DNA from: Roseomonas sp. CECT 9278
GTDB taxonomy: Bacteria > Pseudomonadota > Alphaproteobacteria > Acetobacterales > Acetobacteraceae
NCBI RefSeq assembly: GCF_918698155.1
Contig: NZ_CAKKLX010000007.1
Location: 62,001 to 126,000 of the forward strand
Reading direction: 5' to 3'
DNA: 64,000 bases
Part shown: one piece after another, positions 35,130 through 44,246 of the stretch
Layout: each line of letters starts with the position of its first letter
How positions within the stretch are numbered: the stretch's first letter is position 1
Notes under the pieces: model-generated
What the model was told of the DNA's origin: nothing
The model's database searches: none
Seen by the model: the letters and a program-made list of their open reading frames with translations, nothing else
Made by a program: the position numbers and the translations under genes

Positions 35130-35473
35130 GCGGCAAATCGGGCGCAATGCCCCGCTACATCGACGATCTGAACGAGTTCGGCGGCCTGTCAGGCACGGAC
35201 ATCGCCAACATCGCCGACGTCTCCAAGGCGACGGTCTCGCGCTGGAAGTCCGGCACGGTCAAGCCGCAGCCGGACACGCAGCTGGTGCTGTCGGACCTGC
35301 ACTTCATCGTCCAGCGGCTGACCGAGTACTACAGCGCGGATGAAATCCGCACCTGGCTCTATGCGCGTCATCCGCAGCTTGATGGCCAGCGGGCCATCGA
35401 CCTGATCAACCAGAACCGGTCCGAGGAGATCCTGCGTATCCTCGATCGGCTGGACTCGGACGTGTATCTCTGA
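35126..35473 (+). CDS. Xre/MbcA/ParS-family antitoxin
   Basis: 115 aa from GTG 35126. HTH (LSGTDIANIADVSKATVSRW) followed by the MbcA/ParS toxin-binding C-terminal segment (PQLDGQRAIDLINQNRSEEI). It would neutralise the RES toxin 3 nt downstream and repress the operon. Overlap with the upstream unknown gene ties expression of all three. Confidence 0.85.
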   Translation: MSGKSGAMPRYIDDLNEFGGLSGTDIANIADVSKATVSRWKSGTVKPQPDTQLVLSDLHFIVQRLTEYYSADEIRTWLYARHPQLDGQRAIDLINQNRSEEILRILDRLDSDVYL

Positions 35474-35476
35474 GGC

Positions 35477-36055
35477 ATGGCCGCGGCCCGCTCCCCCCGC
35501 GACAACCACCTGCTCGACGCCGTCGAGGCGCTGCCGCGGGAGGCCTGGAGCGGCCCGGTATGGCGCGTCGTGCGCGAAGGGCGCGACCCGACGCAGGGCA
35601 GCGCGGTGGGCGGCCGTTGGGATGATCGCAGCTTTGAGGTTCTCTACACCTCGACGCATGAGGATGGCGCGCGGGCCGAAATGTTCTTCCATCTCAGCCG
35701 CGGCCAGCCGGTGATGCCGTCCCAGGTGCGCTACGGCCTGCACGAGCTTCGCGTCACGCTCGACGCCTGCGTGCGCATCGCCTCGCTGGAGGTGCTCGCG
35801 AGCCTGGGCCTCAAGACGAACGCGTTCGGCCAGTTGTCCTACAGCGAACGGCAGCTCGAATATCCGCGCACGCAGGAGATCGCCGAGGCCGCGCATTTCC
35901 ACGGCCGCGACGGCCTGTTCGTGCCGAGCGCGCGCTCCGCCTATCCCAACCTGGTGGTGTTCTGCGGCGTTGCCGGACCGGAGGCGGTCGAGGTCGTGCG
36001 CGACCACGGCATCGTCGACTGGACGGCCTGGCGCAACGCGCAGCGCAACGGCTGA
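35477..36055 (+). CDS. RES-domain toxin
   Basis: 192 aa. The RES pattern is visible: Arg in VWRVVREG, GGRWDDRSFEVLYTS, Glu in EDGARAEMFFHL, and a later Ser (FVPSARSAYPN). RES toxins are ADP-ribosyltransferase-like and destroy NAD+ or modify host proteins, halting growth. It ends 19 bp before the convergent restriction enzyme gene. Confidence 0.85.
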   Translation: MAAARSPRDNHLLDAVEALPREAWSGPVWRVVREGRDPTQGSAVGGRWDDRSFEVLYTSTHEDGARAEMFFHLSRGQPVMPSQVRYGLHELRVTLDACVRIASLEVLASLGLKTNAFGQLSYSERQLEYPRTQEIAEAAHFHGRDGLFVPSARSAYPNLVVFCGVAGPEAVEVVRDHGIVDWTAWRNAQRNG

Positions 36056-36074
36056 GCGGCGCGCCGCCGGCGCG

Positions 36075-39000
36075 TCAGGGATCGCTCCCGCCCAAAAGAT
36101 CGCCCTGCGCCGCCACGCGTCGGCGGCCGCGCCGTGCGGCGGGCGCCTTCGTCGTGTCCGCCGCAACCGCGGCATGGAGCGCCGAGGCCGGCAGCGTGGG
36201 GCCGTTGCAGATGCGCTCCAGCAGGTCGGCCTGCGCGGCCTCCAGCGCGACGAGGCCGCCGAGCACGTTCAGCACGTTGAGCAGTTCGGCCGTGTATTCC
36301 GGCAGCCAACCGGGCGGCTGAATGTCGCCGAGCGGCGAGGGCTTGCGGCGGTCGCCGATGATCGGGCGCGAGCGGTCACGGCCGCGGTAGCTGAACCACT
36401 GCGTCAGCACCTGCTTGCCGGAGACTTCGTAGTCCCAGACTGCAGGCGAGACATTGTCCACATGGCCCTGGCCGACATGCAGCCGGCGCGTGGCTGCGTC
36501 GTGGCGGATCGTGTCGGGCATCGCAGCGGGGTCGGTCGGGATGGCGCCGTCTTCCGGGATGGTCGGGCGTTCGGCGGCGGGCAGGCGTGGCGCGCCGGCG
36601 GGACGGCCGTCGGACGCATCGACGAAGCGCTCGCCGAAACTGTGCAGCCAGATGACGCGGCGGCCGAGGCGTGCGGCCTCGGTGAACAGCCCGGAGTCGG
36701 TGGTGAGCGGGATTCGCAGGCCGGGCTGTACGAGGTCGGTCACGAAGCGGGTGACGTAGGCCGGGTGCGCGGCCACGGCTGCGATGTAGGCGAGGATGTC
36801 CGGCGCGGAGATGGGCGCGCCGAGCGCCGAGGAAAGCGCGGCAAGCACTGCGGCAGGGATGTTTGGCGTCGCCGCGGCGCTGTCGGCCCACAACGGAAAG
36901 GCGCGACCACCGAACGAGCCCTTGTAGTGGTGAAGGTCCGGAATGAGCGCGGAGAAGGTTACTGCCGGTCCGCCAGTCGGCGAGTGCTGCATCAGCGCAG
37001 TGAGGTAGACCTGCTTCTCCGAATGCATGCGCCAAATGGTCGGGTTCGGTTGGTTTAATAAGCGTGCGTCAGGAATGACCCATTGGCGATCGAAGGACCG
37101 GAAGCCGTAGTGGGCCGGCGCGACGACCGCGCCCTTATCCTTCGCTACGGGCAGTATGCGATGGGCGTGGCCTGCCAGGCCCTCCTCCACAGCCTTGCCT
37201 GAGTGCTTGTCGCCGAGCTGCTCGTTGCGGATGTGCGGGTGAAACAGCACTTCCTTCCGCTCCGAATCGCGCTCGGCAATCAGGCGCTTCCAGCGCTCTT
37301 CCAATGACCACCGATCTGGCGCGATCACCCAGGTGCGCCCTGGCATGACGCCTGAGCCATCGTAGGCGAATAGCGCATCGAGCGCCGGATAGGTCGCCCA
37401 TCCGCCCGTCGCGGCAGGCAGGAAGGCCGCGCGCTCCGCCTCCGGACAATCGATCCAGCCCTCGCCGTCGAGTGTCAGCTTCGCCAAGGCCTCGAATTTC
37501 TGCTCCCGCCGCCCGATCGGCAACGCGCAATACCGCACGCGGGCAGGTTTGCTCACATCCGTCTTGCCCGTGCGCGCCAACAGCACGATGCACACGGGCT
37601 GTTGCACGCCCTGGAAAATGCGCGAGGCGACGGCCGGCTGATGCCCCTCCGGCGAACAATCCACCACCCAAATCTCATCCGCCGTGCGACGCAGATCGGC
37701 GCGCATCGCCTGGAAACCCGGCCCGTTGAGAAACCCAGCCACGGTGATGAAGCACACGATACCGCGCCGGTCCGCCCGCGCCTGCGGCGCGGCGGCCGCA
37801 TCGCCGAACACCTTCCACGTCGCCCAGCGCCAGAAATAGATATAGAGGTTGCGCAGATGCTTCGAATGCGCACCAACGCCCCATTCCGGCGGCGGCATCC
37901 AACGCGCAAGCGGCGCGGCCCCCTTCGCATTCAAGCTGCCGGACTCGACCCATCCGCCGCGACCCTTCGCCTTTTCCTTGTAGGGCGGATTGCCGATGAC
38001 GACGGTGATCGGCTCGGCGCGTTTCACCTTGTTCGCCTCGCGTCGGGACTCAGCGAGCGGCTTCAGGATCTGCGGGATGTATTCCTCATCAGCATAGGGA
38101 TTGCCAAGCGTGTCGGTGACATAGAGGCGCAGATGCACGTCCGACGGCACCGTGCCCTTTATTTTGAGCAGGTCGGCGACCTCTGCCAGCAGGCGCAGCT
38201 GCGCTACGGCGAAGGGGCCGAACTGCAATTCGAAGCCGATGATGCGCTTCAGCGCGGCGCGGATGACGCCCGGCACGCTGCCGGCGCCGTCTGCGCGCGC
38301 AGTCTCCGCGATGCGTCGCAGGACGCCCAGCAGGTAGGTGCCGGTGCCGGCGGCCGGGTCCGCCAGCGTGACCTCGTTGGAGGCGAGCCCCTCCGGCTGT
38401 CCGAAGCGCGCCGGGTCCCGCAGCACATCATCCACCAGGCGCACCATCGCGGTGACCACCTCGGGCGGCGTGTAGTAGGAGCCGGTGAGCTTGCGCAGGT
38501 CGTTGTCGTAGGCCTCCAGGAAGTGCTCGTAGAAATACAGCCAGGCCTCGGAGTCGCCCTTGCCGATGGCCGCCCAATCCACAGCATCGAGCACGCGTGT
38601 GAGGGTGCCGAGCGAAGTCTTCAGCGCTTCCTGCCCATCGACATCGTCGGTCAGCACGCGGAAGGCGCCGCCGATCACCGTGTTGGTCTTGGCCAGCGCC
38701 TTCGCGACGCGGTCCAGGCCATCAGCGAGCACGATGCCCTGCGCGCGCGCCATCAGGAGGCCGAAGGTGACGGCCTGCGCGTAGCCGTCGGCGAAGTCTT
38801 CGTCACTGGCTTCGGGGAACAGCAGCCGGCGCCAGTCTTCGGCAAGGCCGCTCAGCGCCGGGACCTTCTGGTCGAGTTGTTCGGTGACCTCGTCGCGCAG
38901 CAGGCGGCACAGGCCGGCGCTGAGTGCTGCGAGCGCGCGCGCATTGGTGGGCGGGATCGGCTCCCAGCGCAGGAAGTCGCCGAACAGGCGGGTCAGCGCG

Positions 39001-39461
39001 TCGGGCGCGGTGAGCGCGGCACCGGCGGATTCCACGTCGCCGGACAGCCGCACGATCTCGCCCTGGAGGGCGCCGTCACGCCACAGCGAGAAGGCATTGC
39101 CGTCCGTGTAGATGAGGTTCGGCAGGGATTTGAGCTTGGTCCACTGGTCGCGGTCGTGCTCGTCCTTGAAGCGGCGCGGGTCGGCGCCCTTGCCGGGTGC
39201 CTTGACCTCGATGAAGCCGACGAGGGCGTTGCGGGCGCGGACGGCGTAGTCCGGTCGGGTCTTCAGGGAGGACAGCGTGGTTTCGCCGATCGCGACCACA
39301 TCGCCGGCCTTGAGCAGCAGGATGGCGGCGAGGTCGGCGATCAGCGTCTCGAGCGGCGCGCGGAGCTGGTCCTCCGGTGCGCCGACCGCTGCCTTGCCGG
39401 AGAGCTTTGCCTTGAGCGAGGCGCCGAAGCGCGACACCGCGGCGGAGAGAGAATCAGCCAT
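36075..39461 (-). CDS. Type ISP-like restriction-methylation enzyme (single chain, no helicase)
   Basis: 1128 aa from ATG 39461. The N-terminal PD-(D/E)xK nuclease (about residues 20-150) has RPDYAV and FIEVKAPG. The central N6-adenine methyltransferase has motif I LADPAAGTGTYLLG and motif IV VIGNPPYKEK. The C-terminal third matches type ISP specificity regions (VIWLHSFGERFVDA). No DEAD-box helicase is present between nuclease and methylase, unlike full LlaGI-type ISP enzymes, so it acts more like a type IIG protein. It would mark ICE DNA and cut unmodified incoming DNA. No separate S or R gene is nearby. Confidence 0.82.
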   Translation of the reverse strand: MADSLSAAVSRFGASLKAKLSGKAAVGAPEDQLRAPLETLIADLAAILLLKAGDVVAIGETTLSSLKTRPDYAVRARNALVGFIEVKAPGKGADPRRFKDEHDRDQWTKLKSLPNLIYTDGNAFSLWRDGALQGEIVRLSGDVESAGAALTAPDALTRLFGDFLRWEPIPPTNARALAALSAGLCRLLRDEVTEQLDQKVPALSGLAEDWRRLLFPEASDEDFADGYAQAVTFGLLMARAQGIVLADGLDRVAKALAKTNTVIGGAFRVLTDDVDGQEALKTSLGTLTRVLDAVDWAAIGKGDSEAWLYFYEHFLEAYDNDLRKLTGSYYTPPEVVTAMVRLVDDVLRDPARFGQPEGLASNEVTLADPAAGTGTYLLGVLRRIAETARADGAGSVPGVIRAALKRIIGFELQFGPFAVAQLRLLAEVADLLKIKGTVPSDVHLRLYVTDTLGNPYADEEYIPQILKPLAESRREANKVKRAEPITVVIGNPPYKEKAKGRGGWVESGSLNAKGAAPLARWMPPPEWGVGAHSKHLRNLYIYFWRWATWKVFGDAAAAPQARADRRGIVCFITVAGFLNGPGFQAMRADLRRTADEIWVVDCSPEGHQPAVASRIFQGVQQPVCIVLLARTGKTDVSKPARVRYCALPIGRREQKFEALAKLTLDGEGWIDCPEAERAAFLPAATGGWATYPALDALFAYDGSGVMPGRTWVIAPDRWSLEERWKRLIAERDSERKEVLFHPHIRNEQLGDKHSGKAVEEGLAGHAHRILPVAKDKGAVVAPAHYGFRSFDRQWVIPDARLLNQPNPTIWRMHSEKQVYLTALMQHSPTGGPAVTFSALIPDLHHYKGSFGGRAFPLWADSAAATPNIPAAVLAALSSALGAPISAPDILAYIAAVAAHPAYVTRFVTDLVQPGLRIPLTTDSGLFTEAARLGRRVIWLHSFGERFVDASDGRPAGAPRLPAAERPTIPEDGAIPTDPAAMPDTIRHDAATRRLHVGQGHVDNVSPAVWDYEVSGKQVLTQWFSYRGRDRSRPIIGDRRKPSPLGDIQPPGWLPEYTAELLNVLNVLGGLVALEAAQADLLERICNGPTLPASALHAAVAADTTKAPAARRGRRRVAAQGDLLGGSDP

Positions 39462-39596
39462 GGGTCGGTGCGAATCCGCTTCGGTGATCGTGTTCAACCA
39501 AAGGTTACAAAGCCGATCGCTGCGACGCCAGTCCACCTTGCCGGTGACGCGTTGAGGCTGGCGCCCCGCCCATCCAGGCGGGGCGCCGTTGGCCGT

Positions 39597-39914
39597 TCAC
39601 TCCCTGCTGCGGTTGCCGTTCGGGCGGGACCAGATCAGCTCGAACTCGCCGCCCTCCATCTCAAAGAGGTTCGCCAGGATCGGCGCCGGCAGGGAGGGGT
39701 CGTCGAGCTTGACCGAGAGGTAGTCGCGGCCCTCGTTCGAGGTCTTCTTCCACGCTGCCCCGATCTCGGCCCGGCCGGCGAAGATGCGGAAGTCGGGGGC
39801 CTTGTCGCTGCTCTTCTCGGCCGGCCGGACCTGGACCTTGGCGTCGAGGGTGAGGGTGGAGACCGTGCCGGTGAAGCCGTCGCCGGTGCGGGTGAAGGTG
39901 CCGATGGTTGCCAT
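39597..39914 (-). CDS. DUF736 protein, ICE backbone
   Basis: 105 aa, DUF736 family ([42 protein letters not shown] split across residues 70-92). Small beta-rich protein universal in this ICE class; role unknown, possibly DNA metabolism. Its leader contains the first copy of a repeated structured element (39936-40121). Confidence 0.85.
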   Translation of the reverse strand: MATIGTFTRTGDGFTGTVSTLTLDAKVQVRPAEKSSDKAPDFRIFAGRAEIGAAWKKTSNEGRDYLSVKLDDPSLPAPILANLFEMEGGEFELIWSRPNGNRSRE

Positions 39915-40413
39915 GACTGTCTCCTGTCTGTCGATCGGGCCGCGCCCATCGCGGCCTCGATGGCGATCGTCCGGCCGGGGGCGGGCGCCGACGCACTCCG
40001 CAGGAGCCGCAGCGCAGCGGAGGACGGGGCTGGGAGACTTTCTTGCCTCGCGAGGAATGGCCCACCCGGGGTCCCCGCGCGGCTTGCCGCGTGGGGTGGG
40101 TAGCCAGGGGAAGAAAGTCGCACCGGCGCCGTTGCGGCCGAGGCGCCCGAGGCGTCAGCCGTCCCTCGGCCAGATCAGGCCATCCGAGGCAGCGTGGCAG
40201 CGCGACACCGGACGGACCGGGGAGACAGCAGGCGACGGTCGCCTTGCCCGGCACAAGCGCGATGGACCAGTCATCGCGGTCACGGCGCCCATGGCGTGCA
40301 CAAGGGAGGATCCGGCCGGAACGGGGGAGGCGAGATGCTGGACAGGTGACCCATCATCCCGACTCGGTGGGGCGTGGCGTGGATGTTCCCGCCGAGCGCC
40401 ACCCTGCTTCGGT
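39915..40413. other. Non-coding stretch with structured leader repeat, copy A
   Basis: 499 bp without a supported gene. The part nearest DUF736 (39936-40121) is repeated upstream of the DUF2493 gene. The rest (40122-40413) shows nothing recognisable. Confidence 0.5.
39936..40121 (-). repeat. Leader repeat copy A (pairs with 42008-42175)
   Basis: Shared blocks with copy B: a hairpin GGCCGCG (39938-39944) / CGCGGCC (39950-39956) with loop CCCAT; the block CCGCAGCGCAGCGGAGGAC; CTTTCTTG followed by the palindrome CTCGCGAG; and GGGGAAGAAAGT. In copy A, GACTTTCTT (40036-40044) and AAGAAAGTC (40111-40119) are perfect complements. Both copies lie directly upstream of minus-strand genes, so they look like a conserved 5' leader. 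Confidence 0.65.
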
Positions 40414-40953
40414 TCAGCCGCGCGATCCCGATGACGGCGCGGGCAGGCGTGCCGCGGAAGGGGATGGCAGGCGAGGCTGATCAGGTCCCGCGCCTTCGGC
40501 GAACTCTGCGTCTGGACGGCCAGCGGTGGCCTGCCTCGGCTGGGCGCCGGCGCCCGCAAACGCAGCCAGCTGCACGGCAGCGCAGACACCCACCACGAGG
40601 CCACCGATCGCCGCGAACACGTGCCGCCAGACTTCCGACGGCACGAGCAGCGCCGAGATACCGAGCACCGCGTGGTAACCGGCCACGGCGGCCGGTGCCG
40701 CGAACAGCAGCGCGATGACGGCCCGCAGGGCGAGCGAGCGGACGAACGCGAAGAGCAGCTGCGCGGCGAACAGCGCGATCACGCCCGCGACGATACCGAC
40801 CAGCACGGCGCCGACGACGCCCGCGCCCGTCTCGAACGCCCACATGCCGACCGTCAGTCCGACGAAGAACGGCACGGCGTAGATGGCGAGCGTGAACAGC
40901 AGCACGAGCATCGTGCCGAGGCCGAACAGGCTGACGATGACACCGAGCGTCAT
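40414..40953 (-). CDS. Small multi-pass membrane protein of unknown function
   Basis: 179 aa. Hydrophobic segments at about residues 3-25, 27-50, 50-70, 75-97 and 105-130 suggest four or five helices; the last 45 residues are polar and Pro/Ala-rich. No family recognised. It sits between the two leader-repeat genes DUF736 and DUF2493, and similar membrane genes occur there in related ICEs. Confidence 0.65.
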   Translation of the reverse strand: MTLGVIVSLFGLGTMLVLLFTLAIYAVPFFVGLTVGMWAFETGAGVVGAVLVGIVAGVIALFAAQLLFAFVRSLALRAVIALLFAAPAAVAGYHAVLGISALLVPSEVWRHVFAAIGGLVVGVCAAVQLAAFAGAGAQPRQATAGRPDAEFAEGAGPDQPRLPSPSAARLPAPSSGSRG

Positions 40954-41055
40954 GCGACCCTCCCCGGTCGAGGCGCGATGATGCGCCGCGATTTTAGCGG
41001 ATCGCCGGCGCGCAGCGGTTCGCCTTTGCGTGAGCGCATCGTCGTGCGGGCGGCG

Positions 41056-41988
41056 CTAGCCGCCGCCCCCGCGGAAGTCGAAGAGCGGGATGCCGAGGCG
41101 CTTCGCCTTGTCGGCCAGGTTGTCGGTGACGCCCGAGCCGGGGAAGACGATGACGCCGATCGGCAGCGTCTCGAGCAGTGCATCGTTGCGCTTGAAGGGC
41201 GCGGCCTTGGCGTGGCGGTGCCACTCCGGCTTGAAGACGATCTGCGGCACCTTGCGCTGGTCGGCCCAGCAGGCGGCGATGCGCTCGGCGCCCCTCGGCG
41301 TGCCGCCATGCAGCAGCACCATGTCCGGGTGCTTCGCGTGCACGCGGTCGAGCGCGGCCCAGATGCGCAGGTGATCGATGCATTCGACCCCGCCGGCGAA
41401 GGCGATGCGTACGCCCGCGGGCAGCAGAGGCTCGGTCTCGGCGCGGCGCCTCGCGGCCAGGAAGTCGCGGCTGTCGATCATCGCAGCGGTCATCGTGCGG
41501 CGGCTGACCATCGAACCCGCGCGCGGGCGCCAGGCGGAGCCGGTGTGATGCTCGAAGTGCTCGGCGGCGGCGTCGCGGAGAAACTCGAAGGCGTTGCGGC
41601 GCTCGATGAGCGTGAGGCCCTGGGCGAGGAGGCGTTCGAGCCCGACGGAGCGGACCTCGGAGCCGTCCTGCTCGCGCTGGGAGCGCTGCTGCGCGGCCTC
41701 GTTGGTGTCGAGCTCGCGACCAATGCGGTCGATGCCGCGATGGAAGAGGTTGACCAGCGACCAGAGCAGGTCGGGCAGGTCGGGCTCGAGGCGCGTCTCG
41801 CCGAGGCTTGCGACGAATGCGTCGAAGATGTCGGCGACGGCGCCGGAGAGGCGATCGGGATCGGGCAGCGGCCGAGGGTCGGGCTCGTCGGCGAAGGGGC
41901 GGTAGCCGTGGAGCTGGAGCTCGTCGAGCAGGTGCGCGGTGGCGGAGGCGGCGCGGGTGGGTTCGGCGTCGTCGAAGCGGTCGGTCAT
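41056..41988 (-). CDS. DUF2493 (SLOG-like) protein, ICE backbone
   Basis: 310 aa. The N-terminal half is helical; the C-terminal DUF2493 domain (about residues 190-305) has AFAGGVECIDHLRIW, LLHGGTPRGAERIAA and VIVFPGSGVTDNLADKAK, a nucleotide-binding SLOG-type Rossmann layout. It may sense or process a nucleotide. ATG 41988; the leader contains repeat copy B. Confidence 0.8.
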   Translation of the reverse strand: MTDRFDDAEPTRAASATAHLLDELQLHGYRPFADEPDPRPLPDPDRLSGAVADIFDAFVASLGETRLEPDLPDLLWSLVNLFHRGIDRIGRELDTNEAAQQRSQREQDGSEVRSVGLERLLAQGLTLIERRNAFEFLRDAAAEHFEHHTGSAWRPRAGSMVSRRTMTAAMIDSRDFLAARRRAETEPLLPAGVRIAFAGGVECIDHLRIWAALDRVHAKHPDMVLLHGGTPRGAERIAACWADQRKVPQIVFKPEWHRHAKAAPFKRNDALLETLPIGVIVFPGSGVTDNLADKAKRLGIPLFDFRGGGG

Positions 41989-42311
41989 GGCCGGGTCCTC
42001 GCTGTCACGGGCCGCGCCCATCGCGGCCTTCGTGGCGATCACCCGGCCGGGGACGGGACGGACCTGCACCCGCAGGCGAAGCCGGAGGGCCGCAGCGCAG
42101 CGGAGGACGCCGGCGCGCGGCTTTCTTGTCTCGCGAGGAAGCGGCACGTCAGGGCCGCGGGGAAGAAAGTTGCGCGACGGCGTTGCGGGGAGGGACCGGC
42201 TCCGGCCCGATCGCGCACACGAAGGTCTTGGGCGCTGTGGCCAGCAAGGAGAATTGACCGACTTGCCGAATGCTCCTCCGCCTGCCTAGCCGTTGAATGA
42301 CTTGCTCACGC
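41989..42311. other. Non-coding stretch with leader repeat copy B
   Basis: 323 bp between DUF2493 and the ABC-3C ATPase gene. It holds repeat copy B (42008-42175). Nothing else recognised in the remaining 136 bp. Confidence 0.5.
42008..42175 (-). repeat. Leader repeat copy B (pairs with 39936-40121)
   Basis: Hairpin GGCCGCG (42010-42016) / CGCGGCC (42022-42028) with the same CCCAT loop as copy A; CTTTCTT (42121-42127) and AAGAAAG (42163-42169) are complementary across a CTCGCGAG palindrome. The order and sense are the same as copy A, and the stem directly precedes the DUF2493 start. Confidence 0.65.
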
Positions 42312-44246
42312 CTAACGAACCCAGGTTAGCGGTACGAGCTTGATGCCGTCCCGCCAGCGCTCGACGGTCGCGTCCCGGAACCAGTCGTCGAGCACCTCGA
42401 AATGGTCCATGACAATGACCTGCATCGTGGGCGCGAGCTCCCGAGCGTAGTCCCAAAGCAGCCTGAACAGCCGCGCGACCGCGATCTGATCCTCGTCGTC
42501 CTGCCCCCCGACCTGTCCCACGTCCCGCTCGGGGGGATAGTGGGCCTGAGAAGGCTGGTCGAGAATCAGGAACGCCGGCACCGGCCTCCTGCGGAGGCGG
42601 AGGAGGCGGTGTAGGGCGAGGTGGAGCGCCACGTGGTAACCGACCCAATTCTCCCCGCTTCCCATCTGACCCAGCGGCAGCGGCCCTTCCGGGGACTCTG
42701 CAACGACCGTGAGATTTCTGCGGTCGAACCTGAGCGGGTGGTCGGAGTGTTCAAGGTCCAAGTGGCGGGCGTACTCCGCCAGGTAGCTCGCGATAAGGGA
42801 CAGCGAACCGGCGAGGCGCTCTTCCGTGACCTCCGGGTCCACGAGCCGCTGCAATTCGGACACCTGCGCCCTGCACCTGGTCACGTCCTCCCTCAGCTGC
42901 GAGCCGACCGACACGGTCCGGGCGTTCTCCAGGAAGTAGGCGATCCTGCCCGCGACACGGGCTCCCTCGGCGAGGCGATCCTGCTGGACCCGCAGCCGCT
43001 CGTTCTCCGCGATCCTGCCGGCAATGCGGGCCTGCGCTTCCCTGATCTCGCGCTCCTTGGTGGACCTGCGAGTCTCGAGGTCGGCGAGGCGCGTCTGGAG
43101 GCGGGGGCTGTCCCGCCTCACCGACGCGAGTTGGCGCTCGACGACCGTCAGGGACCGCCTGATCTCCTCGACGGATGGCACGGCGACGGTCAGCCGGCTC
43201 GCGCATAGGGGACAGCTACCGTGGTCGGCGTCGGTTGCGCCCACCAAGCCTATCGAGACCAGCCGGGCCTCGTGCTCCTTGGCTTCGGTTTCGAAGCCCG
43301 CGGCCTCCTTCGAGAACCGCTTCACCTCGTCGATCTCCTCGCGGATGCCGTCCATTTCGACGCGTAGCCGTCGCCGGTTTTCCTCCAGTTCCGCGAGGTC
43401 GGTCCCGCTCTCTTCGAACTCGGCGAGGGTTGCAGAGCGAGGCGCGGAAGCGACCTCCAGCAACTGGCGGACGGCAGTGGGATCGGCGGGGGTCTCCCCG
43501 AATTCAATCAAGCCTGCCCGGCGCGCCTCGCCCAGGAGCCGATCTGCAGCGCCCGACGACTCACCCGCTGCGGCCTCCGCATCCGCCAGGTCACGTTCCA
43601 GCCGGCGCAACCTCGTCCGTGCGTCGGCCAAGCGGCGCTGGTTGAGATAGTGGTCCTCATCGACTGCCCCGACGAAGTAGGGCAGCACGTCCTTGATGTG
43701 CTGCGGGATGTACTGGTCGCCCTGCCTATGGAACAGCAGGCGGCGGTTCGCGATCTCGTCCTGCGCCTGCAGGCAGAAGAAGATCGCTTGGCCCGAGGTG
43801 GCGGCCAGCGGCTGGCGAGTTGCCCCGGGCTCCGGCACCTGCAGGTTCTCCGGGATGCCTAGGAGGATGGACAGTTGGAGGCGAAGGCCGTCAGCAGTGA
43901 TGTTCTTAGTGAACCCGTCGTCTCGCTCAGGGAGGTCCTCCGCGTTCCGCTCGAAGTGGATATCGTCGCTCGTTGCCGCCGCCGGTCCGGGGTTGCGGCG
44001 TGCGACGAGAATGCCCTCGCCGTCGCGGTCGAAGAGGACAGCAAACCAGGATACCGACCGCCGGATTTCCCCCTGGGCTACGGTGCACTCGCTCCGCCCC
44101 CAGCAGTAATCGACGATGTCCAGAAGCGCTGACTTGCCCGTCTTCGACCCGCCCGCGACGATGTTGAGCCTCCCCAACGCAAACCGCACGTCGCGCCGCT
44201 CGCCGTCTAGAGAGTAGATCGCGATGGCACGAATCTGCATCGTCAT
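42312..44246 (-). CDS. ABC-3C system ATPase (DUF3732, Rad50-like)
   Basis: 644 aa. Walker A GGSKTGKSALL near residue 35, a long coiled coil (about 190-480) interrupted by a CPLC zinc-hook-like motif (SCPLCASR), an ABC signature-like LGQMGSGENWVGYH, and Walker B FLILDQPSQAHYP. This is the SMC/Rad50-like ATPase of ABC three-component systems, which respond to DNA or nucleoprotein states and control an effector. It overlaps the middle-component gene by 4 nt. Confidence 0.82.
   Translation of the reverse strand: MTMQIRAIAIYSLDGERRDVRFALGRLNIVAGGSKTGKSALLDIVDYCWGRSECTVAQGEIRRSVSWFAVLFDRDGEGILVARRNPGPAAATSDDIHFERNAEDLPERDDGFTKNITADGLRLQLSILLGIPENLQVPEPGATRQPLAATSGQAIFFCLQAQDEIANRRLLFHRQGDQYIPQHIKDVLPYFVGAVDEDHYLNQRRLADARTRLRRLERDLADAEAAAGESSGAADRLLGEARRAGLIEFGETPADPTAVRQLLEVASAPRSATLAEFEESGTDLAELEENRRRLRVEMDGIREEIDEVKRFSKEAAGFETEAKEHEARLVSIGLVGATDADHGSCPLCASRLTVAVPSVEEIRRSLTVVERQLASVRRDSPRLQTRLADLETRRSTKEREIREAQARIAGRIAENERLRVQQDRLAEGARVAGRIAYFLENARTVSVGSQLREDVTRCRAQVSELQRLVDPEVTEERLAGSLSLIASYLAEYARHLDLEHSDHPLRFDRRNLTVVAESPEGPLPLGQMGSGENWVGYHVALHLALHRLLRLRRRPVPAFLILDQPSQAHYPPERDVGQVGGQDDEDQIAVARLFRLLWDYARELAPTMQVIVMDHFEVLDDWFRDATVERWRDGIKLVPLTWVR

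Noticed and set aside
37602-40103. Long plus-strand open frame (833 codons) opposite the restriction enzyme gene
   Set aside because: Antisense frame produced by high GC and strong codon bias of the real minus-strand gene; composition is typical of shadow frames and no domain is seen.
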